From the NCBI GenBank assembly GCA_964405325.1, contig CAYONM010000107.1, positions 1-12,772 on the forward strand: a stretch of DNA of 12,772 nucleotides, given 5' to 3'. Numbering within the stretch: position 1 is the first letter of the stretch; each line of letters opens with the position of its first letter. Origin of the DNA: CAYONM01 sp964405325. Lineage in GTDB: Bacteria; Planctomycetota; UBA11346. The notes below the pieces were generated by a model. The model made no database searches. It was not told where the DNA came from and saw only the letters and a list, made by a program, of their open reading frames with translations. Below are positions 1-6,733 of the stretch, piece by piece. Both the position numbers and the translations under genes were made by a program.

Positions 1-125
1 CGGAGCGTGTCACCAGCGAGAACACCCAGGCCGCCGCTGTATGTACGGATGTGCTCGTCAAGGCCGATCTCCATGCAGAAATATGCAATGGAGCGCTCGT
101 GCTCTGCCGTTTCGCGGGCAATCAT
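1..125 (-). CDS. glgP: Alpha-glucan (glycogen) phosphorylase, 5' end only
   Basis: Only the first 41 codons lie in the window; the gene runs off the left edge. The N-terminus contains IAYFCMEIGLDEH followed by TYSGGLGVLAGDTLR, the opening signature of the short alpha-glucan phosphorylases, which use phosphate to release glucose-1-phosphate from glycogen or maltodextrin in the cytoplasm using pyridoxal phosphate. The catalytic and PLP-binding parts lie outside the window. The start is the ATG at 125, chosen because AGGAG sits 8 nt upstream on the minus strand and because family members of this type begin shortly before the YFSMEIGL-like motif. The family call rests on this short but very conserved stretch. 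A doubtful 46-codon ORF overlaps the start by ATGA. Confidence 0.85.
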   Translation of the reverse strand, partial: MIARETAEHERSIAYFCMEIGLDEHIRTYSGGLGVLAGDTL

Positions 126-262
126 AGGGATGTCTCCTGCCTGAGATCAATGCTCTGCACGGGCCCGTTCCGCCACCTCGTCGGTTCTGGAAGGCATGAC
201 AAGATCATTTCGGTGCAGCCGAGCTTATGGGACCACCTCCAAACGCTTGTGCTGGTGCTCAT
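122..262 (-). CDS. Possible 46-aa leader ORF overlapping the glgP start
   Basis: This small ORF begins at ATG 262 with an AGGA motif 7 nt upstream and ends in a TGA that overlaps the glgP start codon as ATGA, the usual layout for translational coupling. The predicted peptide (MSTSTSVWRW at its start) is rich in Trp, Arg, Ser and Thr and resembles no family I know. It occupies most of the 183-nt gap between the epimerase remnant and glgP. The ribosome-binding site and overlap favour translation; the amino acid composition does not look like a conserved protein. It may be chance or a leader peptide. Confidence 0.2.
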   Translation of the reverse strand: MSTSTSVWRWSHKLGCTEMILSCLPEPTRWRNGPVQSIDLRQETSL

Positions 263-308
263 GCTCGTTTCCTCATAATCTGGAAGTGATCCGACCGATC
301 GACGCAAG

Positions 309-764
309 TCATGAGTTCTCATCCACCTGCCCGCTGAGGGCCTTGGAGTTTTTCTCTCTGGTGGCATGTGGGCGCACCGTTTCACGCAAATGCAGATCGT
401 GCAGTTCTTGATTGAGGCTCGTAAAGTCGTCATCGGGAGCGTAGCCGACCAATTCACACGCTGTGGTGATATCCATGCGGTTGAAGCGATTGTTCGACAG
501 GGCATGAAACAGGGCAAATTGCAGCGTAGTGTCGTCAATGCAACGACAGATCAATTGATTCAGGTCGCGATGCGACACAAACGCATCCAACATGGCCAGG
601 CTGTCGGATTTTGCCGCCTTCTCCCGCGGTTGAAAAGCACCAATGCGTAAAGCAATGCACGAAACAGATTCCTGTTCCGCAGTCATTCGGGCCAGCGCCT
701 CACCAAAGCATTTTGACACGCCATAAAGATCGCCCGGATTGACCGCCTGAACTGGTCTTGATTA
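309..764 (-). pseudogene. NAD(P)-dependent epimerase/dehydratase (extended SDR), N-terminally deleted remnant
   Basis: The minus strand encodes the C-terminal half of an extended short-chain dehydrogenase. It includes the catalytic YGVSK (Tyr-x-x-x-Lys), preceded by QAVNPGDL, then SKCFGEAL, ALRIGAFQPRE and a tail ending VGYAPDDDF, as in the sugar-nucleotide epimerase/uronate-dehydrogenase-like oxidoreductases. The N-terminal Rossmann GxxGxxG half is missing. An in-frame TAA lies at 764-762, twelve codons before the catalytic Tyr. In another minus frame just upstream, QHLAPINQDQ could be the preceding part of the same protein, which would mean a frameshift near 755-765. No usable start with a ribosome-binding site precedes YGVSK, so the gene is probably dead. 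Substrate specificity cannot be judged. Confidence 0.75.
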
Positions 765-878
765 ATAGGGGCCAGATGTTGTTCAAAAAGGGCCAGGCAC
801 CTTGGTACCTGTAAACCCTTGTGTAGTGCAGACTCCGTGCAGCTAGAATGTTGTACAAAAGACAGAAGGAGCTTCTAT

Positions 879-1460
879 ATGATCGGCAACACACTGACCA
901 TCTACAACCTCAACATGGATGAGGAAGTCCGTTCCCCGCGCACCTGGCGCGGCCTCACCGCGATCGGCGCCATCTTTACCGTATTGGGCCTCCTGGCTCT
1001 GGGCCTACCGGTCGTCGCTGGCTTGACTGTCCTCCTGGTCATAGGATGGCTGTTGATCTTCGCCGGTGCTCTGCAAGTCGGTCATGTGTTTACCGGCAGG
1101 CGAGCCTCCGGCTCATGGCGTGGCATTCTGCTTGCCAGTCTGGCCATCGTACTGGGCATCTATCTGGTACTGCGTCCTATCGGCGGCACAGTGTTTTTGA
1201 GCGCCTTGATTGCCGCCTACTTTCTCATCGATGGACTTTTCAGCATCGCCGCCGCCCTCAACACGCGCGGCACAGCGGCCTCTGGCTTATTGAGTATCTC
1301 TGCGGTTCTGAGTATTCTACTGGCGGTGATTATCTTGGCCATGCTACCCGAAGCCGCCCCGGAGATTCTTGGACTGCTAGTCGGCATCGCTTTGCTGATC
1401 GACGGCATCATCTCGCTGATCATTGCTCAACGGATGCGCACGTCCGCCGTTTCAGGGTGA
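879..1460 (+). CDS. hdeD: HdeD family (DUF308) six-helix membrane protein
   Basis: A 193-residue, very hydrophobic inner-membrane protein. About six membrane helices are visible, at roughly residues 25-43, 45-71, 81-98, 102-126, 135-155 and 160-183, in repeating two-helix units with short polar loops such as FTGRRASGSWR. Gly and Asp in the helix pairs (YFLIDGLFSI, ALLIDGIISL) are typical of HdeD, the DUF308 acid-resistance protein of Escherichia coli, whose biochemical role is not settled. Start ATG 879 is supported by AAGGAG 7 nt upstream; an in-frame ATG 12 codons later is less well placed. The gene stands alone and converges on polX. A weak TAGAAT at 844-849 could be a -10 box, but no convincing -35 accompanies it. 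Confidence 0.85.
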   Translation: MIGNTLTIYNLNMDEEVRSPRTWRGLTAIGAIFTVLGLLALGLPVVAGLTVLLVIGWLLIFAGALQVGHVFTGRRASGSWRGILLASLAIVLGIYLVLRPIGGTVFLSALIAAYFLIDGLFSIAAALNTRGTAASGLLSISAVLSILLAVIILAMLPEAAPEILGLLVGIALLIDGIISLIIAQRMRTSAVSG

Positions 1461-1508
1461 GGGTTTGGAGCGCCAGCGAACCACCGCCGCACGGTATCTA
1501 CTGACACC

Positions 1509-1534
1509 TCCCTCAAAGGTCGAAAACGTGGCAT
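1509..1534. repeat. Short imperfect repeat, copy 1
   Basis: In the gap between the convergent hdeD and polX genes, this 26-nt stretch (tccctcaaaggtcgaaaac then gtggcat) matches 12740-12766 at 23 of 25 aligned bases with three gap positions. No gene covers either copy. It may be the edge of a dispersed repeat or a worn element. The rest of the 131-nt gap shows nothing clear apart from a weak GCGCG-type hairpin near 1553-1570. Confidence 0.4.
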
Positions 1535-1591
1535 ATCCTGTTGTGTTCAAGCGAGCGCGTCCAAGCGCGAAGCCGCCCGCCCGAGCACTTC

Positions 1592-3319
1592 TCAGCGTTC
1601 AGCCAGCCATGCCTGCAATCCATCGGCACCCAGGGTGTTGATCACCCGGTCGGGGGGAAGCCAGGCGCGCCGGGCCAGGGTCACGGCATGCGCCATAAGA
1701 CGGAAATCGTCGACCGCATGGGCATCGGTACCGAGACAGAAATACACGCCGGCATCGACACCGACGCGGATGTCCTCCTCGGGCAGATCCAGGCGTTGCG
1801 GCTGGGCGTTGATCTCAACACAGACGCGGTGCTTGGCGCAGACCGCCAATACGCGCTCGCGGTCCCAGGCGATGCCATCCCGCTTGCGGAGCATGCGGGC
1901 GGTGGGGTGACCCCAGGCATGGACCAGACCGCTGGCGAAGGCCCGCTCCAGGCGGGCGCTCTGTTCGTCCACCGACAGGTCGAAGTGGCTATGCACGCTC
2001 CCCACCACCCAATCGAAGCGGCGCAAGGTCTCATCCGTCAGATCCAGCTTCCCGTTGCGGTGGATATCAACTTCGATTCCTGCCAGAAGGCGGAAATCGT
2101 CCAATTCGTCAGCAAGCGCATGGATACGATCGCAGTGACGACGGGCGGCCTCGTCATCCAGGCCGCCCGCCTGACGTTGGCCCTGTGAATGGTCGGTGAG
2201 AGCCAGATAGGCATAGCCGAGGCTCCGGGCCGCATCTGCCATTGCTTCCGGCGTGGCGGCGCCATCGCTGGCAGTGGAATGGCATTGCAGATCCCCGCGA
2301 ATATCCTCGTCGGTCAACAAGTCCGGCAGGTCGGCGGTGGCAGCCGCAGCTATTTCGCCGCGGTTTTCGCGTAGCTCGGGGGGAATCCAGTCGAGATCCA
2401 GGGCGGCGTAGACCTCCTGTTCGTGTCTGCCGGCCTCAAGCGTATCTCCGTGAAAAAGTCCGTATTCGCTGAGTTTGCGCTGCCGGTCCTGGGCGCGCCG
2501 ACGCAGGGCGATACTGTGACTCTTGGAGCCGGTGAAATAGATGAGTGCGGCACCGAAACATTCGCCATCGGTATACCTGATGTCGAGCTGCGGACCATCC
2601 GTCAGGCGCAGGCTCACCTTCTCCTCGCCATGCGCAATCACCTCCTCGATATCAAGGTCTTTCTGCAGGGCCTCGGTCACCGTTTGTCGCTTGCCGGCTT
2701 GAACCAACACATCCAGGTCGCCGACCGTCGGCACGCCGCGTCGAAAACTGCCGGCTGGCGCCCAGCGTTCAACGGCTGGTATAACATCGAGGATCGCGCG
2801 CACCTGGGCGATATGTCTGGCCGCCTGATCGCGCAGGATGCGGCCGGCGGTCCGCGCCACCAGATCGATACCGTTGAGCAGTTTCCGCTCGCTGGTCGCC
2901 CCCCAGCCATCGAGCTCCTGAATCTGGTGTCGCTCACAGGCCTCACGCAAGGAGGGCAGATCATCAATGCCCAGTTCCCCTTGGAGCTGGCGAGCTCCCT
3001 TCGGGCCCAGGTTTGGGACTGTGAGCAATTCCGCACTCTGGCTGGGCGTTTCCTCGCGCAGGGCTTCGAGTTGGTCGCAGGTACCGGTCTCGATGATCTC
3101 GACGATCTTCGCCCCGATACGCTCACCGACATTGGGCAGCTCGGTGAGGTCCTCACCTTCAGCGTGGGCTTGGGCCAAACGATCGGCCGAGTTGCGCACC
3201 ACCTGGGCGGCACTGTGATAGGAACGCACCCGATAAGGATTGCCGCCTTGAAGATCGACCAGATCCCCCAGTTCATCGAGTAAATCGGCGATACGGTCGT
3301 TATCCGTGTTTTCCGGCAT
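1592..3319 (-). CDS. polX: DNA polymerase/3'-5' exonuclease PolX
   Basis: A 575-residue family X DNA polymerase of the bacterial type, acting in the cytoplasm in gap-filling repair. Residues 1-150 form the 8-kDa/fingers part with three helix-hairpin-helix-like segments (LPNVGERIGAKI at 61, VPNLGPKGARQL at 101, DGWGATSERKLL at 137). The palm has AGSFRRG at 189-195 and GDLD at 200-203, giving catalytic Asp201 and Asp203, with the third Asp at 246 (QLDIRY). YFTGSKSHS follows at 261-269. From about 340 a PHP phosphoesterase domain carries the metal-binding set D343/H347 (DLQCH), D376-H377, E416, H443, H471 and D532/H534 (TDAH). All key residues are present and the length matches Bacillus PolX (about 570). 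Start ATG 3319 has GAGGGAG 6 nt upstream. It appears monocistronic. Confidence 0.95.
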   Translation of the reverse strand: MPENTDNDRIADLLDELGDLVDLQGGNPYRVRSYHSAAQVVRNSADRLAQAHAEGEDLTELPNVGERIGAKIVEIIETGTCDQLEALREETPSQSAELLTVPNLGPKGARQLQGELGIDDLPSLREACERHQIQELDGWGATSERKLLNGIDLVARTAGRILRDQAARHIAQVRAILDVIPAVERWAPAGSFRRGVPTVGDLDVLVQAGKRQTVTEALQKDLDIEEVIAHGEEKVSLRLTDGPQLDIRYTDGECFGAALIYFTGSKSHSIALRRRAQDRQRKLSEYGLFHGDTLEAGRHEQEVYAALDLDWIPPELRENRGEIAAAATADLPDLLTDEDIRGDLQCHSTASDGAATPEAMADAARSLGYAYLALTDHSQGQRQAGGLDDEAARRHCDRIHALADELDDFRLLAGIEVDIHRNGKLDLTDETLRRFDWVVGSVHSHFDLSVDEQSARLERAFASGLVHAWGHPTARMLRKRDGIAWDRERVLAVCAKHRVCVEINAQPQRLDLPEEDIRVGVDAGVYFCLGTDAHAVDDFRLMAHAVTLARRAWLPPDRVINTLGADGLQAWLAER

Positions 3320-3460
3320 AGCACGCTCCCTCGTCTGGGTCGATGTCCGTCAAGCACCGCTGGCGACGACCATCCAGGTCGTACCGACACTGCCATGCGC
3401 GACTCATGTAGGGGAGAATGCCGTCTCCTTTCCACGGCTTCACGCCTGTGAAAGTATTCG

Positions 3461-3533
3461 GGCCTCCATGGCATACTTGTGGCTTGTTTCGGCGCAGCGG
3501 GGGCAGCCCACACCGCCCCACGATAGGGAGGCC
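3461..3533 (+). promoter_or_regulatory. Possible structured leader upstream of the mgtC fragment
   Basis: GGCCTCC at 3461-3467 is the exact complement of GGAGGCC at 3527-3533 and encloses 59 nt with a further pairing of TGTGGCT (3478-3484) with AGCCCACA (3505-3512), one base bulged. A G-run near 3497-3503 could pair instead with CCGCCCC near 3513-3519, so alternative folds are possible. The element ends 34 nt before the mgtC fragment start. MgtC genes are often controlled by leader RNA, but I recognise no known riboswitch class here. The rest of the 248-nt polX-mgtC gap shows only a small ACGACC/GGTCGT hairpin near 3366-3382. Confidence 0.25.
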
Positions 3534-3567
3534 AGAAGCCCGTCGCCCTGAAGGACAAGGATGAGAC

Positions 3568-3690
3568 ATGGTGACCTTCGACCTGGAATCGCTTACACGT
3601 CTGCTGCCGATCGCGGTAGCCAGCCTCTGTGGCGGTCTGCTCGGGGCCGAACGCGAAATGCGTGGCAGCGTGGCAGGATTGCGCATCACC
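3568..3690 (+). pseudogene. MgtC/SapB family membrane protein, truncated after about 41 codons
   Basis: Start ATG 3568 has an AAGGA motif just upstream. The first 41 residues contain LLPIAVASLCGGLLGAERE then MRGSVAGLRIT, the first membrane helix and the conserved GxERExRGxxAGLRT motif of MgtC/SapB proteins, inner-membrane factors linked to magnesium limitation and virulence. After LRIT the expected continuation (HxLVxLGSA-like) is replaced by unrelated sequence beginning IRPQKQ. The frame stays open to 3834 but has no membrane helices and runs into the 3' end of the oppositely oriented lactate dehydrogenase gene. The break lies at about 3690, next to a 9-bp inverted repeat. The remaining 150 or more residues of a normal MgtC are absent from the window. 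Confidence 0.7.
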
Positions 3691-3697
3691 ATCCGCC

Positions 3698-3732
3698 CGC
3701 AAAAACAACTTTTTCTGCTCGAAGTTTTTGCG
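3698..3732. repeat. 9-bp inverted repeat at the mgtC break point
   Basis: CGCAAAAAC at 3698-3706 is the exact reverse complement of GTTTTTGCG at 3724-3732, with a 17-nt spacer. It lies immediately after the point where MgtC homology stops and 62 nt beyond the stop of the oppositely oriented ldhA gene. It could be a weak transcription terminator for ldhA, although no T-run follows, or a recombination scar. The left arm belongs to CCCGCAAAAA (3696-3705), which recurs at 5065-5074. Confidence 0.4.
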
Positions 3733-3794
3733 AGCTCAGCTGCTATAAGACGCCATACCACATGGCAGCCGGCATTCACACCCGTGTTGCGAAC

Positions 3795-4793
3795 TCAGAC
3801 CACCGCATTCGGCAATTCATCTCCGGCGAGATAAGCGGCAATATTGGCCAGAGTGGTTTCCGCGATGTTCGCCATCGCCTCCTGGGTGAAAAAACCCTGG
3901 TGGGAGGTGACCAGCACATTGGGAAAGGTGAGCAGACGGACGAGCTCTTCGTCGGTGATGATCTCATCCGAGCGGTCCTCGAAGAAATAGTCGCTCTCCT
4001 CCTCGTAGACATCAAGGCCGGCGAAACCGATGTGCCCGCTCTTGAGCCCAGTGATCAAGGCGTTGGTATCGATCAGGGCGCCGCGCCCGGTATTGATCAC
4101 CATCACCCCGCGACGCATTTGGCCCAGGGTGTCATTGTTGATCAGGTGTCGGGTGTCGTCGGTCAGGGGGCAATGCAGAAGGATCACATCGGACTCGGCC
4201 AGCAGGCGATCAAGGGCGACATATTCGATCCCCTGACGAGTGGCGAAGTCATCATCCGGGGCGATATCGTAGGCGAGCACCATCATGCCCATCCCCCGAA
4301 GGATACCGATCGTGTGTCGGCCGATCGAGCCGGTCCCGATCACTCCGGCGGTCTTGCCGGCGAAATCGAAACCCATCAGTCCATCAATACTGAAATTGTG
4401 TTCCCGCGCCCGGTTATAGGCCTTATGGATGCGGCGATTGAGGCAGAGCATGAGGCCGACGGTATGCTCGGCCACGGCGGCCGGCGAGTATTCCGGCACC
4501 CGCGCCACCCGCAGATGATCGCGCACTGCATCGAGATCAATATTGCTGTATCCCGCCGAACGCAGGGCCACGAGACCGACGCCGGCATCGGTAAGCCGCG
4601 AGGCCACCTCGGCGTCCACCACATCGTTGACGAAGGCGCAGACCGTCCGGTAGCCATTGGCGAGGGCAGCGGTCTCCGCATTCAAACGCACCTCTAGGTA
4701 TTTGATGGCGAAATCGTGCTCCTCGTTGGCCTGATTGAACATGGCCTGGTCGTAGGGTTTGGTATCGAAAAAGGCGATGTCTGCTTTGCTCAT
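3795..4793 (-). CDS. ldhA: D-lactate dehydrogenase (2-hydroxyacid dehydrogenase, LdhA type)
   Basis: A 332-residue NAD-dependent D-2-hydroxyacid dehydrogenase that would interconvert pyruvate and D-lactate in the cytoplasm, a fermentative NADH sink. The catalytic domain has SAGYSNIDLDAV at 79-90. The NAD-binding domain has GTGSIG at 153-158 with D176 ending the next strand (VLAYD). The catalytic set is Arg237 (NTGRG), Glu266 (DVYEEES) and His298 (TSHQGFFT), two residues offset from E. coli LdhA Arg235/Glu264/His296. The long loop SDYFFEDRSDEII at 267-279 resembles the LdhA loop and separates it from phosphoglycerate and glycerate dehydrogenases. Start ATG 4793 has AAGGGA 7 nt upstream. The frame stays open to 5063, but that extension has no recognisable homology. 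It lies between broken genes yet is itself intact. Confidence 0.92.
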   Translation of the reverse strand: MSKADIAFFDTKPYDQAMFNQANEEHDFAIKYLEVRLNAETAALANGYRTVCAFVNDVVDAEVASRLTDAGVGLVALRSAGYSNIDLDAVRDHLRVARVPEYSPAAVAEHTVGLMLCLNRRIHKAYNRAREHNFSIDGLMGFDFAGKTAGVIGTGSIGRHTIGILRGMGMMVLAYDIAPDDDFATRQGIEYVALDRLLAESDVILLHCPLTDDTRHLINNDTLGQMRRGVMVINTGRGALIDTNALITGLKSGHIGFAGLDVYEEESDYFFEDRSDEIITDEELVRLLTFPNVLVTSHQGFFTQEAMANIAETTLANIAAYLAGDELPNAVV

Positions 4794-5159
4794 GGCGTCT
4801 TCCCTTGCGCTGATCCGGCACACGACCACATCAAAACCGCACTGCTGCATGAACACATATCTGTCAGATCTGGCCGCACAAGACGAACCGGTCACTGGCC
4901 CTGCAACACCGCGGCATTCTATCAGGGAGATGCTTGGTTTCACGATCATGTAGGGGCTGACGACGCGGACATGCTGAAGGTCGCCCCGTTGACAGCATCC
5001 GATTCCGCGTAGATAGCGGTCCCTGTTCCGGGCTAGGCTTCGCTGCGCAGGCGGCGCTGACACTCCCGCAAAAAGCTAAAAGAGGGGGGCAACCATATCG
5101 TTCGGCTCTTCAGATTCGCTCTCGTTCTTCGCCTCTGGACACCCGGCAGCACAACATCC
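4794..5159. other. 366-nt gap upstream of ldhA
   Basis: No gene is recognisable in this stretch on either strand. The frames open here encode unconserved, arginine-rich sequence. It presumably holds the ldhA promoter. The right end, around 5065-5074, carries a second copy of the ten bases CCCGCAAAAA also found at 3696-3705 beside the mgtC break. Confidence 0.5.
4916..4924 (-). promoter_or_regulatory. Candidate extended -10 promoter element for ldhA
   Basis: On the minus strand the bases read TGATAGAAT, which fits an extended -10 (TGn followed by TAGAAT) of a sigma-70 promoter. It lies about 120 nt upstream of the ldhA start codon. No good -35 hexamer is seen 16-18 nt upstream, which an extended -10 can tolerate. 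Confidence 0.25.
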
Positions 5160-5360
5160 GTTCCGGTCAGCCCGCACCTGCTGCGGCATAGCATCGCCGT
5201 CCCTCTCCTACGCGGCGGCGCCGACATCCGGCATGTCCAAGACTTCCTGGGCCACGCCGACCTCGATACCACCAAGACCTATCTGCGGCTGGTGTCGGGG
5301 CATCTGCGCGAGGATTACGACAAGGCCATCCCGGAGTTGGCAGCGGCAGTCATTGCCTGA
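5160..5360 (+). pseudogene. Tyrosine recombinase/integrase, C-terminal catalytic remnant
   Basis: The last 67 codons of a phage/XerC-type integrase survive. VSPHLLRHS carries the catalytic His-x-x-Arg, GGADIRHVQDFLGHADL the second conserved His (codon at 5253), and TTKTYLRL the nucleophilic Tyr (codon at 5280). A short tail ends at TGA 5358-5360. The first catalytic Arg, the core-binding domain and any start codon are missing, and sequence upstream of 5160 in this frame resembles no integrase. The fragment cannot act alone but marks a former mobile element. Its stop is followed in the same frame by the Rpn-like ORF. Confidence 0.8.
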
Positions 5361-5441
5361 CTGCCAAGGCAGCTACGGTTTCATGCCCTGAGGAATGACG
5401 AGCAGCAACGTCGGGCCGACCATGATGGGGCATACAAGAAC

Positions 5442-6701
5442 GTGTTCTCGCACCGGGAGGCGGTCGAGGATCTCCTGCGGGGCTACATCGCCACGGATTG
5501 GCTCGACATTCTCGATCTGGAGACGCTGGAGCGGGCCCCGGCCGAGCACATCGGCGTTCTGCTGACCCAGCGAAAGAACGACATCATCTGGCGGGTCCGG
5601 TGGAAGCACGATGGCCAGGAGGACTGGCTCTTCATCTATCTGTTGATGGAGTTCCAGAGCACGATCGATGCGACCATGCCACTGCGCCTGGCCGAATATG
5701 TCACCCTCCTGTATCAGAGCCTGATCAAGTCCAGGGTCGTGCCCACGGGCCAGGATCTAGCCCTCCCGCCGGTGGTGCCCATCGTGCTCTACAACGGCCG
5801 GGAACGGTGGTGGGCGACCCGGCATCTGGCCGAACTGATCCAGGCACCGGTCGAGTTGGCCGATCTGCAGATGCGGATCAGCTATGTCCTGATCGACGAG
5901 ACGCGGATGGATACCACGCCGGCCGCCGAACGGAATCTGGTCGCCATGATCTTCCAACTGGAGCAGTCACAGACGCCGGAGGACATCCAGGCCGTCACCC
6001 AGGCCATGGCCGATGCGCTGACCGCCGAGGGCCAGAGCAGCCTGTGGGTGCACGAATTCATGGACTACGACGAGTCCTGGGGCGAACGCCGCCTGGACAA
6101 CCAGGTGCTCTGGCAGGGCCTGGCCGAACGTTACGACCAGTATCTGACGGAATTGTTTCCGGAGATCGATTATCTGGTCCTGACCACTACCGAGACGCAA
6201 CACCGCATCGCCCCGGGCGATCCCTTATTGGCCAAGGTGATCACCGTTCTGGATGCTGCCTGCAAGCGGCATGGCAAACGGCTGATCTACCGCAATTTCC
6301 GACATGGCCCGGATTGGCTCAAGGACCAGCACTACGAAAACCTGCTCGCTGAAATTCCCACCAGCGTGATCCTGCAATCCAAGACCGTAGTCCAGGACTT
6401 CCACATGCGCGGCGTCCTGCATCCCCTGATCGGCATGGCCAGCAAACGCGGCTTTCAGGAGATGATAGCGCTGGTAGATGCTGGTAACGCCCGATACCTG
6501 GTCGGCTTTGATCTCTTTATCGAAGCGGGCGCAAGCGTTGGCAACCGGTGTCATCAGAATGGTCCGATCCGGCATCTGTTCGCGCGCCTGCAGCGTCAGA
6601 CCTTCGCAGTAGCCCCTGGCGCGTTGCGGATCGACCAAGCCATTGCGGTTTCCGGCAGCGAGGTATTCCTCCATATCCTTCGGAATCCAAGCGGCGATTG
6701 A
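5442..6701 (+). CDS. Rpn family (PD-(D/E)XK) nuclease-like protein fused to a glycosidase-like segment; probably rearranged
   Basis: The frame is open from 5361, and GTG 5442 is the first conventional start, but it has no ribosome-binding site and cuts off DHDGAYKNVFSHRE, the usual Rpn opening. An ATG at 5395 in the next frame (MTSSNVGP) suggests a 1-nt frameshift near 5412-5420. Residues 1-200 match recombination-promoting nuclease/Transposase_31 proteins: NDIIWRV (Asp47), LLMEFQST (Glu70, Gln72), VVPIVLYNG at 111-119 and the NLVAMIFQLE helix. Near residue 200 (about 6040) the expected Rpn C-terminal helices are replaced by WVHEFMDYDESWGERRLDNQ, then EIDYLVLTTTET and KRLIYRNFRHGP, which read like part of a TIM-barrel glycosidase of uncertain family. 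From about residue 340 codon use worsens and the sequence becomes unconvincing. Likely a composite of broken genes rather than a working fusion. Confidence 0.6.
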   Translation: MFSHREAVEDLLRGYIATDWLDILDLETLERAPAEHIGVLLTQRKNDIIWRVRWKHDGQEDWLFIYLLMEFQSTIDATMPLRLAEYVTLLYQSLIKSRVVPTGQDLALPPVVPIVLYNGRERWWATRHLAELIQAPVELADLQMRISYVLIDETRMDTTPAAERNLVAMIFQLEQSQTPEDIQAVTQAMADALTAEGQSSLWVHEFMDYDESWGERRLDNQVLWQGLAERYDQYLTELFPEIDYLVLTTTETQHRIAPGDPLLAKVITVLDAACKRHGKRLIYRNFRHGPDWLKDQHYENLLAEIPTSVILQSKTVVQDFHMRGVLHPLIGMASKRGFQEMIALVDAGNARYLVGFDLFIEAGASVGNRCHQNGPIRHLFARLQRQTFAVAPGALRIDQAIAVSGSEVFLHILRNPSGD

Positions 6702-6707
6702 ATGGTA

Positions 6708-6731
6708 CCAAGGCGGGCTGACCCGCCTTGG
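6708..6731. terminator. Rho-independent, probably bidirectional terminator
   Basis: CCAAGGCGGG, a CTGA loop and CCCGCCTTGG form a perfect 10-bp GC-rich hairpin exactly between the convergent stops at 6701 (plus) and 6736 (minus). On the plus strand it is followed by GTTTATT, a modest T-rich tail. On the minus strand the tail is not T-rich, so action there is less certain. Confidence 0.75.
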
Positions 6732-6733
6732 GT

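Noticed and set aside
713..741. TTGACA at 713-718 as a -35 box for hdeD
   Set aside because: No -10 hexamer follows at 16-18 nt, and the site lies inside the epimerase remnant 160 nt from hdeD.
2423..3283. Plus-strand open frame of 286 codons opposite polX
   Set aside because: polX is intact with all motifs on the minus strand; no independent evidence supports an antisense gene.
3561..4697. Plus-strand open frame of 378 codons opposite ldhA
   Set aside because: ldhA has every catalytic residue on the other strand; this frame is its shadow.
4794..5063. N-terminal extension of ldhA to 5063
   Set aside because: It adds 90 residues without homology, whereas ATG 4793 has a good ribosome-binding site and gives the usual LdhA length.
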